From Saprospiraceae bacterium (GTDB taxonomy: Bacteria; Bacteroidota; Bacteroidia; Chitinophagales; Saprospiraceae): a stretch of 64,000 bases of DNA. The notes beneath the pieces were generated by a model. The model made no database searches, had not been told where the DNA came from, and saw nothing but the letters and a program-made list of their open reading frames with translations. The position numbers were made by a program, and so were the translations under genes. The first letter of the stretch is position 1; each line of letters begins with the position of its first letter. The stretch spans positions 1-64,000 of the forward strand of contig JALWRC010000025.1 of assembly GCA_027080725.1 (NCBI GenBank), given 5' to 3'. Positions 19,514-28,113 of the stretch are shown here, piece by piece.

Positions 19514-20518
19514 TTACCCGACAAACAACTGTTCCAAAGCTTCTTGAATACGCTCACTCGAATCGATCTCCTGCAGGGGGTCTTTGCGCAAGCGATGACG
19601 CAAACACATAGAAGCGACCCGCTTGATGTCATTGACCTGAACCTCTGTTCTCTCCTCCATTGCAGCCAATGCTTTGGACGAGCGGATCATGACGATATCA
19701 CCCCTGTGGCCATCGATCTTGAGCATGAGACAAAGTTCGATGGTCTTGGCGATCAACCGTTCGGATATATCGACTTGCTGGACAAGAGATTGCGCTTTTA
19801 CAATGCGGTTTCGCAGTTCGTTCTCCTGAGATTTCCAGCTTTCGACAAATGCCTCCGGATTATTCTTAAAAGCCTCGGTACGGAGGATGATTTCGGTTCT
19901 TTGCCGGATATCCCGGATGGTGTCGACCTGTGTATAAAGTCCAAACCGGTCCAATAGCTGCGGGCGCAAGTCTCCCTCTTCTGGATTGCCGGACCCCACC
20001 AAAACAAAATCAGCGGGATGCCGGATACTCATCCCTTCCCTTTCGACAATATTGATTCCACTGACGGCGACATCGAGCAAGATATCTACCAGGTGATCTT
20101 CCAGGAGATTGACCTCGTCGATGTATAAAAATCCGCCATGAGCCAAAGCCAAGAGTCCGGGTTCGAAGGCTTTTTTACCTTCGTTGAGGACGAGCTCGAT
20201 ATCGAGCGTACCGAGTACCCTGTCCTCTCCCGCATTGAGTGGCAGGTCGACAATGGGGGCGTAATGATGCTTCTCCCCAAATTGGAGCCGGACGCGTTCC
20301 CGACGCTCTCCTATTTGTATCTCTGCAAAGAGGACATCCGTTTTATTAGGTGGAAGCAGCGCGGCCAGAGCACGCGCTGCAGTGCTTTTGGCCGTCCCAC
20401 GGTGCCCCATTATCAGAACTCCCCCAATCTTACGGTCTATCGCTGTCAGCACCAAAGCCAACTTCATCTCCTCCTGCCCGACAATCGCCGTAAAAGGGAA
20501 ATGGGTGGTGTCATACAT
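19514..20518 (-). CDS. Mg-chelatase subunit I-like AAA+ ATPase
   Basis: The sequence starts FPFTAIVGQEEMKLALVLTA and carries an intact Walker A GHRGTAKST (residues 38-46), a Walker B region GFLYIDEVNLLEDHLVD, and the arginine-bearing RPQLLDRFGLYTQVDTIRD, all characteristic of BchI/ChlI. The 334-residue length fits. I subunits form hexameric rings that, with D, drive metal insertion by a large H subunit or remodel other partners. Here the gene follows the EMO-like gene by 18 bases and precedes the D-like gene, at the distal end of the sHdr operon. Possible roles: assembly of a metal cofactor needed by the operon, or an AAA/VWA chaperone of the MoxR type. Neither is shown by the sequence. Confidence 0.85.
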   Translation of the reverse strand: MYDTTHFPFTAIVGQEEMKLALVLTAIDRKIGGVLIMGHRGTAKSTAARALAALLPPNKTDVLFAEIQIGERRERVRLQFGEKHHYAPIVDLPLNAGEDRVLGTLDIELVLNEGKKAFEPGLLALAHGGFLYIDEVNLLEDHLVDILLDVAVSGINIVEREGMSIRHPADFVLVGSGNPEEGDLRPQLLDRFGLYTQVDTIRDIRQRTEIILRTEAFKNNPEAFVESWKSQENELRNRIVKAQSLVQQVDISERLIAKTIELCLMLKIDGHRGDIVMIRSSKALAAMEERTEVQVNDIKRVASMCLRHRLRKDPLQEIDSSERIQEALEQLFVG

Positions 20519-20536
20519 AAATCTACATTTACATTA

Positions 20537-22639
20537 CTACGCTTCTTCTACAGCTGCTTCCTCAGGGCCAACCGCTTCTCCTACGAGATCAATAATATCC
20601 ATTACCTCGATTTTACCCTCATTACCGCTGGTCTTCACGGCATCTGTAAACATGGCATAATCCTTAGGACAAGAGACGACAAATACGTCCACACCATCTA
20701 GCGAAAGCGCTTCCTTAATCCTGTTTTCACTCGGCCGCTCCGTCATATGACTGTCATCCATCCAAATCCTTCCTCCCCCGGCTCCGCAACAGAAGGAATT
20801 ACTTCGATTGCGAGGCATTTCCACCAAATCACAACCCAATGCATTGACAATATCTCTTGGATTTTCTGTTTCTCCGTTGTACCTGCCGAGGTAGCACGGA
20901 TCATGATAGGTCACCCGCTTATTGAGTTTATTGGAGATCGGTATCTTTCCATCCTTAATGAGATTGGCAATCAACTCGGTATAGTGCAGGATCGTGTAGT
21001 TTCCACCAAAATCCGGATACTCATTGCGAATGGTATTGAGTGAATGGGGATCTGTGGTGAAGATGGTCTTAAATTTAGCATCGTTTAAGGTCTCGATATT
21101 CTCCTCCGCCAACATTTCATACAAGCCCTCCTCGCCTACGCGGCGGACATCATTTCCGGAGTTCTTTTCGGCCTCGTACAGAATACCGAAATCCACTCCT
21201 GCACGGTGTAAAATCGTAGCCACCTTGCGTGAAATCTCCTGTCCTCTCGCATCAAAAGACGCGTAATCCCCGACAAACCAAAGGTATTCGACTTCTTGCT
21301 TTCGGGCGTCTTTAATTTTAAAATCGAGCCCTTTTGTCCAACGGGCCCGCATCCGGTCGGACTTGCCAAAGGAATTGCCGTAATCACCGAGATTCTGTAA
21401 AGTATCCTGCAGCATATCTTCCATATCGCCTTCTTCCACCAGTGCGCGCCGGAGATTGACGATGGTGTTTAGATGGTCGATGCCTACGGGACAAGCTTCT
21501 ACGCAAGCCATACATGTCGTACAGGACCACAATCGATCTTGGGAGATAATACCTCCAGCCAGTGCGGGTTCTTTGCCCTTGCCATTCTGTTTGCCTGAGA
21601 AGGTCTGTTGGAATAATTCCGGAGTACCCATCTTTTCATCCGCATAAGTTCGTAGGTCGAGTATGATGTCACGTGGAGACAAAGCCGTACCCGCCGTGCG
21701 GGCAGGACAAGCCACATGGCACCTTCCGCATTTGGTACAGGCATCAAAGTCCATTAATTCGCTCCAGGTAAAATCTTCAAGCTTGATATACCCCATACTC
21801 TCCTTCATCTTCTCTTCTGTAACGCCGGGAAGACGGCGGGCGGACATCGGATCAGAGAACATCAGATTGAGGAAGTCCACCAGCATATGCATGGCTTTGG
21901 AAAATGGAATGAGTGCGATAAAGGCCATCACTGCGACGGCATGCACCCAATAAGTCCCTTTGAAGGCTGCATCGGAGGTGAAACCAATACCTCTAAACCA
22001 ATGCCCCAATCTCCATCCCACCGGAGACCAAACCTCAAAGGACGGCATATCCACTGCTATCCTCAAGCCCTCAATCATAAATCCCGTAATGCCAATCGCT
22101 AACAAAATCCAGGCAAATATCTTATCATCAACGGTATAGCCCTTTCTATCGTACTCCCCTTTCTTGAGGTCAACACGGGCATAATCCAATTGGGGGGGCT
22201 TCTTCGCCCGACGAAATATCATCATCAAAAGGCCCACAATGAAGGCCACGCCAAAGACATCCATAGCCAAAGAAAACCACTTGTAGAAAGTCCCCTTTAA
22301 GATGGATATACCAAATACCGCCTCGAGAAAATCGTGATCTATAGCGATGATGGTCGTCCCTATCAGCAGCACGATAAATCCCCAAAAAATCAAGAAATGC
22401 CCCCACCCTGCCACGGCATCGCGCTTGCTAATGGTCTCGTGGGTAGCCATTTTTTTAAGCGCCGACGAAAATCGCCCGGCGAGGTTATTAAACCGGCCGG
22501 AGTCCCTTCCCCTTCTGTACTTCTTGTATCTACGATAAAAACCATAGAGGAAAATACCGATAGCCGAAAAAGCGACGATATAAAAGGTCAGTTCCATCCA
22601 CTTGGGAAAATGCCTGAATATTTCGCGAGTTACTTCCAT
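20537..22639 (-). CDS. Membrane FeS oxidoreductase, Etf:menaquinone oxidoreductase (EMO/DUF224)-like
   Basis: The N-terminal 270 residues hold several hydrophobic helices like those of the cytochrome-b-type NarI/DsrM domain (for example MELTFYIVAFSAIGIFLYGF and WGHFLIFWGFIVLLIGTTII). Two 4Fe-4S motifs follow, CTKCGRCHVACP (near 298) and CTTCMACVEACP (near 370). The C-terminal part has CCG-type cluster segments: HDPCYLGRYN (near 578), SFCCGAGGGRIW (near 616) and VSCPKDYAMF (near 656). The first CCG half keeps the fold but has NSG where a Cys would be (AEKNSGNDVRR). This build, next to etfAB, matches the EMO proteins that pass electrons from Etf to menaquinone (family knowledge). Here it would be the quinone exit for the sHdr system. 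It follows etfA by 93 bases. Confidence 0.85.
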   Translation of the reverse strand: MEVTREIFRHFPKWMELTFYIVAFSAIGIFLYGFYRRYKKYRRGRDSGRFNNLAGRFSSALKKMATHETISKRDAVAGWGHFLIFWGFIVLLIGTTIIAIDHDFLEAVFGISILKGTFYKWFSLAMDVFGVAFIVGLLMMIFRRAKKPPQLDYARVDLKKGEYDRKGYTVDDKIFAWILLAIGITGFMIEGLRIAVDMPSFEVWSPVGWRLGHWFRGIGFTSDAAFKGTYWVHAVAVMAFIALIPFSKAMHMLVDFLNLMFSDPMSARRLPGVTEEKMKESMGYIKLEDFTWSELMDFDACTKCGRCHVACPARTAGTALSPRDIILDLRTYADEKMGTPELFQQTFSGKQNGKGKEPALAGGIISQDRLWSCTTCMACVEACPVGIDHLNTIVNLRRALVEEGDMEDMLQDTLQNLGDYGNSFGKSDRMRARWTKGLDFKIKDARKQEVEYLWFVGDYASFDARGQEISRKVATILHRAGVDFGILYEAEKNSGNDVRRVGEEGLYEMLAEENIETLNDAKFKTIFTTDPHSLNTIRNEYPDFGGNYTILHYTELIANLIKDGKIPISNKLNKRVTYHDPCYLGRYNGETENPRDIVNALGCDLVEMPRNRSNSFCCGAGGGRIWMDDSHMTERPSENRIKEALSLDGVDVFVVSCPKDYAMFTDAVKTSGNEGKIEVMDIIDLVGEAVGPEEAAVEEA

Positions 22640-22732
22640 AATTTCTAGTTTTAATCCGTAAAAAGCAAAGTATAGAGGGTAGCCTCCTCATTACCACCCG
22701 GAAAGCAGTAAGTGGACGCCCCTCCGGTAGTC

Positions 22733-23656
22733 TTAGAGTTTTTCGGTAATAGCCGGGACGACATCAAAGAGGTCCTCGGTCGTACCATAATCCGCATAGT
22801 CGAAGATGGGCGCATTTTCATCCGTATTGATGGCGATAATGGTATCTGCATCTCTCATTCCTTCGATATGCTCAGGCGCACCGCTGATACCGATGGCCAG
22901 ATATACTTTTGGCTTGACTTTAAGACCGGATTTTCCAACCTGTCGACTCTTGGGTAGCCATTTGTTATCCACAATAGGACGGGAGCAAGACACGGCCGCA
23001 TTCAATTTTTGCGCCAACTCTTCTACGATTTCAAGATTATCTTCGTTTTGGATACCGCGCCCTACACTGACCAGCACATCTTGCTGCGTGATATCGACAT
23101 CTCCTCCTTCTGGGGCGATGAGCTGCTTAAATCGCACCTTCAGGTCCGAGGTGACACAAGCTGTCGCCGCTTCGGTAGCCGGACTTCCATCTACTCTACC
23201 GTCATCCCCGGGAAAAGCGCCCGCCATAACTGAGGCGATATATCCTCCCGAGACTGCAGACTGTACACTCATCTTGCCGCCGTAAAGCGAGCTGGTTACC
23301 GTGCCGTCAGCAATATCAGTCACATAAGCCACTAAAGGGATACCAAGGGACGCACTTAGACCCGGTCCTATTTCCATGCCCATGGAGGTGTTGCCTACCA
23401 AGATGATATCTCCCGTATTGCCGGAGAGAATCGAAGAAGCCGTCTTGCAGGCTGCTTCAGGATTAAAATTGGCAAATGCGGGGTCATCACATACGATTAC
23501 CTTATCCGCTGCTCCGAGTTGTGCTACCATATCACCGGTGCCACTGCCGAGTAAAACAGCCGTCACTCCATTGCCCATGGCCCTGGCCTTACCCAACATT
23601 TCGAAGCTGATATCTTCTATTTTTCCATTATTGTGCTCTATGATTACATATGTCAT
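22733..23656 (-). CDS. etfA: Electron transfer flavoprotein alpha subunit
   Basis: A FixB/EtfA protein of 307 residues. The C-terminal FAD-binding domain is well conserved: VSVGRGIQNEDNLEIVEEL, CSRPIVDNKWLPKSRQVGKS, KVYLAIGISGAPEHIEGM, and INTDENAPIFDYADYG. With EtfB it forms a soluble electron carrier that would collect electrons from the sHdr proteins and pass them to the EMO-like membrane protein encoded immediately downstream. The gap to etfB is 36 bases. Etf genes inside an shdr cluster are a feature described for the type II arrangement (family knowledge). Confidence 0.95.
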   Translation of the reverse strand: MTYVIIEHNNGKIEDISFEMLGKARAMGNGVTAVLLGSGTGDMVAQLGAADKVIVCDDPAFANFNPEAACKTASSILSGNTGDIILVGNTSMGMEIGPGLSASLGIPLVAYVTDIADGTVTSSLYGGKMSVQSAVSGGYIASVMAGAFPGDDGRVDGSPATEAATACVTSDLKVRFKQLIAPEGGDVDITQQDVLVSVGRGIQNEDNLEIVEELAQKLNAAVSCSRPIVDNKWLPKSRQVGKSGLKVKPKVYLAIGISGAPEHIEGMRDADTIIAINTDENAPIFDYADYGTTEDLFDVVPAITEKL

Positions 23657-23692
23657 GATTCTTCTATTTTATAGATTGAAAAATTAAAAAGT

Positions 23693-24457
23693 TTAAACTC
23701 CCTTGGATTTGATAATCTCTACGATGCGGGCCGCTACATCATCGGCAGAACCCGAGAGCATTTCAGCACCTTGTCCGGTTTCCGGCTTAAACATTTTGGT
23801 CACTTCAAAGCCGGCACCGGCACCGGCGGCATCTCCGGATATCTCTTCGATGTCCGTGCTTTTCATGGCACGACGTACCTTAGCAACAGGGACATAACGG
23901 GGGGTCTCTGCTGCGGCCTGAATACCCAGGGTCACTGGTAGCTGTACTTCAAATTCGCCGACCATACCGCCGCCGTATTCTTTTTGGACGGTCGCAGTCG
24001 AACCGTTGACCTCGATATCGGTAACGACCGTGATGTGGGGCATGCCCAGCTCGTGAGCGAGCAGTACTGCCAACTGTCCATCCAAATCATCCACCGCCTG
24101 CACTCCTGTGAGCACCAGGTCCGGAGACATCCCCGAAATCACTCCTGCCAATGCTTTGGCCGCTGCATGGCTCGATACATATCCTTCGAATTCTCCAGTC
24201 ACCTTTACGACCCGGTCGGCGCCTTTGGCTGCGGCTGCATAAAGCGCTTTGTCGATATCGAGACCATTGTCAAGTGCTACTACAGTTACTTGAGCACCTT
24301 GCGCGTCTTTGAGAAGCAAGGCCGCTTCCAATGCATGCTCATCAAATTCGTTGACTTTAAATTTAAGCCACTCACGATCCAGATCCGTTCCGGAATCGTT
24401 GAGCTCAAGTTCTTCTACCAAATCGGGAACTTGCTTAATTGCTACTACGATATTCAT
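23693..24457 (-). CDS. etfB: Electron transfer flavoprotein beta subunit
   Basis: The start MNIVVAIKQVPDLVEELELN at 24457 is the usual EtfB beginning; a Met eight codons upstream would add residues that do not fit the family. Recognisable features are FDEHALEAALLLKD, the AMP/FAD-contact region GVQAVDDLDGQLAVLLAHEL and TPRYVPVAKVRRAMK. Length is 254 residues. It forms the Etf heterodimer with EtfA. It follows the LipS2-type gene by 27 bases. Confidence 0.95.
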   Translation of the reverse strand: MNIVVAIKQVPDLVEELELNDSGTDLDREWLKFKVNEFDEHALEAALLLKDAQGAQVTVVALDNGLDIDKALYAAAAKGADRVVKVTGEFEGYVSSHAAAKALAGVISGMSPDLVLTGVQAVDDLDGQLAVLLAHELGMPHITVVTDIEVNGSTATVQKEYGGGMVGEFEVQLPVTLGIQAAAETPRYVPVAKVRRAMKSTDIEEISGDAAGAGAGFEVTKMFKPETGQGAEMLSGSADDVAARIVEIIKSKGV

Positions 24458-24484
24458 AATGGTTAGTTTTAAAATTTTCAATAA

Positions 24485-25582
24485 TTATTTTATCAATAAA
24501 TCTTCGAGTTGAAGTTCTTCTCTAATCTGTACGATATCATCGTCTTCCGGCAGGAATGGAAAATCCCTGTAGGAATCCGTCGGCCTATAGCTGCCATAGG
24601 GCCGGGAGCACCCATCCCCATTGTCTGCCGAAGGGCATCCGTCCGTCTTAAATGGCTTGCCCTTATCCAGACCTTCGACCGCCTCCCGGATGTCAGCATT
24701 GCTCACCTTGAGCCCTGATATGCTGTTATTGTCATCAAAGACGATATCCTCTTTGGCCAAGTTTTTATGCTCTATCAAGTGTTTGATTAATTGGATTCTT
24801 CGCCAGCGGGTGATCGGTGCCCTATCCCAGTCACCCATCCTGGAATCCGGTTCGGGATTAAAGCTAAAGAGGTATGGGAGAATCTGTCTCTCGTAGAGAT
24901 GATAAAATATCTCCACGAGGTCTCTATCCGTCTCCCCTAACCCCACGACCGTGTGGATATTGACCTTCCACGGGCCGAATATGTCCCTGGAGGCATAAAT
25001 AATATCCCAATAATTGTCCCAGCTGAGCTTACCATTGGGGACATTGGTACGATGTTGGTAAAACACGGACTCGGATACCGCATCGAGGCCGATACCAATC
25101 ATATCCACCCCGAGGTCCTTATACTCCTGCAATCTCTCCCGATTGAGGACGGGAGGAGCAGCGAGGATAGACAAAGGGGTATCGACGTATTGGTTAATCA
25201 ATTTTGTGATGGCGATGGTATCCTTATGCGAGCGGCCATGGGTGACCTGTGAGATACACAAGCGGGTGAGTTTGTCTTTATACTCCCCCATTCGCTTAGC
25301 GAGTTCCTGCATATTGACCAGTGGCCATTCGACACGGATAAAGGATTTTTCTTCGTAATTGCCCGGACGGGTACGGGCCAGTCCGCAGTATCCACAATCA
25401 GAGTAACACCCCTCTTCGTAATTGAGCAGGATGTTGATGCCCCCGAAATCAAATTCGCGCGCAAAACGACCCGAACGCATCCTGAGTGCCATTGCACTGG
25501 CGGCACTGATACGAACATAATCAGGACTTATCTTGGTCTCTTCCGCTACAGGTGCGTTTAAAACATTTATTGGTATCTTCAT
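24485..25582 (-). CDS. lipS2: LipS2-type radical SAM lipoyl synthase component
   Basis: A radical SAM protein with a biotin-synthase-like core: NILLNYEEGCYSDCGYCGL holds the CX3CX2C motif near residues 59-66. It also has LTRLCISQVTHGRSH, GIGLDAVSESVFYQHRTNVP and FSFNPEPDSRMGDW. Two further Cys occur near the C-terminus (DGCPSADNGDGCSRP), possible auxiliary-cluster ligands. In the lipoate assembly route of archaea and sulfur oxidisers, LipS1 and LipS2 together insert two sulfur atoms into octanoylated LbpA (family knowledge). The presence of a second radical SAM gene, two lipoate ligases and two LbpA genes in the same operon supports this over biotin synthesis. Which of the two is LipS2 rather than LipS1 is judged only from the BioB-like look, so it is less certain. 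Confidence 0.78.
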   Translation of the reverse strand: MKIPINVLNAPVAEETKISPDYVRISAASAMALRMRSGRFAREFDFGGINILLNYEEGCYSDCGYCGLARTRPGNYEEKSFIRVEWPLVNMQELAKRMGEYKDKLTRLCISQVTHGRSHKDTIAITKLINQYVDTPLSILAAPPVLNRERLQEYKDLGVDMIGIGLDAVSESVFYQHRTNVPNGKLSWDNYWDIIYASRDIFGPWKVNIHTVVGLGETDRDLVEIFYHLYERQILPYLFSFNPEPDSRMGDWDRAPITRWRRIQLIKHLIEHKNLAKEDIVFDDNNSISGLKVSNADIREAVEGLDKGKPFKTDGCPSADNGDGCSRPYGSYRPTDSYRDFPFLPEDDDIVQIREELQLEDLLIK

Positions 25583-25615
25583 AAAATATAAGTAGTTGTA
25601 TGAATTATTTTTTCT

Positions 25616-26014
25616 CTACGCATAAGCGCGTTTTCCCCTTAGCTGCCACGTAAAATCTCCCGTCCATCGGCCTTTTTTATAGTCGATTTCTACATATTTT
25701 GGGATTAAAGCCCGCCTCTTTACGACAGAGAAGTCGATCAAGACCGGACTATTTGCCCCCTTCAATTCGTGTATATTGCAAGACTTGGACTGAACGGGAC
25801 GAAAGTACATAAATAGCTTATCGTCTATCCTAAATACCTCCCGCCCGGGTCGCCGGTCAAAGGCCACTATACGCTTTTTGACCAGGCAACTGAAGTAGAG
25901 TTCCAGACCAATAAATACCGGAGTCGTTTGCCGCTGAAGCGCCTTCACCGCTCTGTTGGTCAATTGGACGCGGATAGCTTTATTTTCGAGCTTCGTGTCT
26001 ATCGTTTTTTTCAT
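25616..26014 (-). CDS. Conserved-looking 132-residue protein, unknown function
   Basis: The product is basic, probably soluble and without a signal peptide. It has two Cys (YFSCLVKKR and KSCNIHELKG) and alternating beta-like segments (KRIVAFDRR, KLFMYFRPVQ, YVEIDYKKGRWTGDFTW). The frame overlaps the lipoate-ligase gene by 4 bases, the ATGA pattern typical of translational coupling, which argues for a real gene. It lies between a lipoate ligase and the LipS2-type protein, so a role in lipoate assembly or as a substrate adaptor is possible. I recognise no family. Confidence 0.62.
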   Translation of the reverse strand: MKKTIDTKLENKAIRVQLTNRAVKALQRQTTPVFIGLELYFSCLVKKRIVAFDRRPGREVFRIDDKLFMYFRPVQSKSCNIHELKGANSPVLIDFSVVKRRALIPKYVEIDYKKGRWTGDFTWQLRGKRAYA

Positions 26015-27147
26015 AAGGCATCCGCTTTTTGTTTGGGGTAATAGCAGGAGCCGTTGTAGTGATACTCCAATGCCACCTTTGCCTTCCGACCGGCTAACAT
26101 AATCGCATGCAGGAGGTCCTCCTGTTTTAACAATCTTTGGCTATGCTTATGTCTCTCATAGGCTTGGCGGATTATTTCTCCTATGTAAGCGGCATCCAGG
26201 GGCGACCATTTGAGCTGAGCCTCTATGTCCCTAAGGACAGGTACGGCCTCCATAAAATCTCCGGTGATCAAGACGGATTTGATGGTGTCTCCCTTTAGTC
26301 CGATGTATGTTCTCAGCAGGCCGGCCGGGGTTTTATACAAGCTCATGCCCGACAGGTCCTCCCGGGGGGAGAATTGATATAGCCAATCCGGATGCTTGTA
26401 GCGCGCATCTTCAAGAGCGGCTATTGCCCTTTTCTCAGTTTCGGTAACTTCTTTCTCTACGAAAAAGATACCAAAATACCGTCTGAAAGACTCCCGGATA
26501 ATCTGCTTCACCTGCTCCATACCGTAATGTCCGTTGGCTTCCTTTTTTACTGTGGTCATACGTTGATTGACCGCCCGGATTTTTATGCGGTCATCGTATT
26601 TTTGGATAGGGATCCGGAGGACTTCCAGCATATCGTTGATATTGAGATCGACGAGCAGGCTAGTATGAAATTGTAGGCCACCGGCCTTGTCGATATGTAC
26701 GCCCAAACCAGCGATTTTTTTACCTTCGACTTCGATATCGTTTTTGGATTTGAATCCGGCATGGATTCCCATTTGTGCGAGAGCGTCAATAACCGGTGTG
26801 GCAAAATGCCGGTAGAGGTCGCGTGTATTTTTGTATTCTATCTGAGCGCCGTCGATGGTCAGGCACAAACCCAACTGCTCCCGGCCCATAATAATCGCTC
26901 CACCGCCGGTAAGCCGGCGCCCTACATCATAACCCAATTCACTGCATTTCTGCAGGTCAATTTCGGCCGAAAGGTTTTGGAATCTGCCACAGAGGGCGCT
27001 GTAGTCCGCGTAATTGTACAAACGGAGATTGGCGGGGAAGGGATAATCCTCCTGCGTAACGGCCAGCATAAAATGCTCATCGGCTGCCAATCCGTAAGAG
27101 CCGGTCACTTCCTTTTCGTCAATATATCTCCAGTACAATTTATCCAT
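26011..27147 (-). CDS. Lipoate-protein ligase, sLpl(AB)-type, copy 1
   Basis: The LplA/biotin-ligase fold is shown by RRLTGGGAIIMGREQLGLCL near residues 77-95, NDIEVEGKKIAGLGVH with the catalytic Lys, and QFHTSLLVDLNINDML. About 130 further residues continue into an accessory-type C-terminal domain (YIGLKGDTIKSVLITGDF). At 378 residues it has both catalytic and accessory parts in one chain. It would attach octanoate or lipoate to LbpA, providing the substrate for LipS1/LipS2. Only 6 bases separate it from the LipS1-type gene. A second ligase of this family lies at 35230-36279. Confidence 0.88.
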   Translation of the reverse strand: MDKLYWRYIDEKEVTGSYGLAADEHFMLAVTQEDYPFPANLRLYNYADYSALCGRFQNLSAEIDLQKCSELGYDVGRRLTGGGAIIMGREQLGLCLTIDGAQIEYKNTRDLYRHFATPVIDALAQMGIHAGFKSKNDIEVEGKKIAGLGVHIDKAGGLQFHTSLLVDLNINDMLEVLRIPIQKYDDRIKIRAVNQRMTTVKKEANGHYGMEQVKQIIRESFRRYFGIFFVEKEVTETEKRAIAALEDARYKHPDWLYQFSPREDLSGMSLYKTPAGLLRTYIGLKGDTIKSVLITGDFMEAVPVLRDIEAQLKWSPLDAAYIGEIIRQAYERHKHSQRLLKQEDLLHAIMLAGRKAKVALEYHYNGSCYYPKQKADAL

Positions 27148-27153
27148 CGGTTG

Positions 27154-28113
27154 TCAATCTATTCCACAAGAGCAAGCATTTTCATAAAATGCGGGGCGCA
27201 AACCATAAGAAGCGGCATAATCGATAATCCCTTGTGCGGGATAGGCGATGCCATTGAGGCCTGCTTTGATGGCAGCCCGGTCCACTTGTTTTTTGTACTC
27301 GCCTCCCGGTCGGGCACAGCCCACCAATATTTTGGTATCCGGCATTTTCCGCCGGGCGCGAAGGAAGAAGGCTTCGACTTCGCTTACCGGTGGAGGCTCT
27401 ACCCCCCACATCTTGGTATCATGCAAAGGAGTCAATATGACCAGTATTAATGCATGCGTCTTATATTGGCTGATCATCTCGAGCGCCCTTTCTTCTCCAA
27501 GCATTCTTCCATAATGCAATCCAAGGATGATATGGGGTCTTGTACTCAAATTGTATTTGTCGAGTAAGCGAAGGCTTTCGTCAAAGGACTCTACAGTCGC
27601 ATCCATGTGATAGACTTCGCGTATCGTCTCATCTGCCCCGATAATATCCAATGCCACACCATCTACTCCGGCATATTGAAGCCCTTGTGTCATCTCCTCA
27701 TCTACCAGCCCCGTATGCATAATGATCTTCATCCCCAATTCGTCCTTAATCCGCTTTATCTGCTCGATGTGTTTGAGAAACGGTACCTGACCGTTTTTCA
27801 TTGACCCACCACTGATCAACAATGCCTCTGTACCTCGCGATTGAAGGGTCTTTGCCATGTCGAATACCCCCCTTTTGGGATCGAGCGGTATCATGGGTTC
27901 CAATATCTTCTTGTCACAGTGGTCACAGTCCAATGCGCAGGCCTTGCCCGTCAGGCTAATGGGGAGAAAGGCATTGGGGTTACCGGGCTTGAATTCCGGT
28001 ATCTCGTAATGCTTGAGCCCCGGAGCAAAAAAATGCACCGTTTTGCCAAAATTGGCCTTCAAGATTTTTATCTCTTCCGTTTCCGCAATATGTGTTATGG
28101 TCGTGCTATCCAT
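27154..28113 (-). CDS. lipS1: LipS1-type radical SAM lipoyl synthase component
   Basis: The cluster motif is in ISLTGKACALDCDHCDKKIL (CX3CX2C near residue 54-61). The core continues with ALLISGGSMKNGQVPFLKHI, KIIMHTGLVDEEM and GVALDIIGADETIREVYHMD. Extra Cys lie at LVGCARPGG and the C-terminal NACSCGID, likely ligands of a sacrificial or auxiliary cluster. The partner enzyme is the LipS2-type protein at 24485. The start MDSTTITHIAETEE at 28113 overlaps the lbpA stop by 19 bases; the Met 13 codons further upstream would overlap more and adds a basic tail. Assignment as LipS1 rather than LipS2 rests on exclusion, because the other protein is more BioB-like. Confidence 0.78.
   Translation of the reverse strand: MDSTTITHIAETEEIKILKANFGKTVHFFAPGLKHYEIPEFKPGNPNAFLPISLTGKACALDCDHCDKKILEPMIPLDPKRGVFDMAKTLQSRGTEALLISGGSMKNGQVPFLKHIEQIKRIKDELGMKIIMHTGLVDEEMTQGLQYAGVDGVALDIIGADETIREVYHMDATVESFDESLRLLDKYNLSTRPHIILGLHYGRMLGEERALEMISQYKTHALILVILTPLHDTKMWGVEPPPVSEVEAFFLRARRKMPDTKILVGCARPGGEYKKQVDRAAIKAGLNGIAYPAQGIIDYAASYGLRPAFYENACSCGID

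Noticed and set aside
17624-20518. Bacteriochlorophyll or cobalamin synthesis locus
   Set aside because: Only I- and D-like subunits are present; no H subunit, methyltransferase or other tetrapyrrole gene is nearby, and the neighbours are sulfur-oxidation genes.
24485-25582. Biotin synthase
   Set aside because: The core looks BioB-like, but the neighbours are lipoate ligases, LbpA and a second radical SAM protein; no other biotin gene is present.
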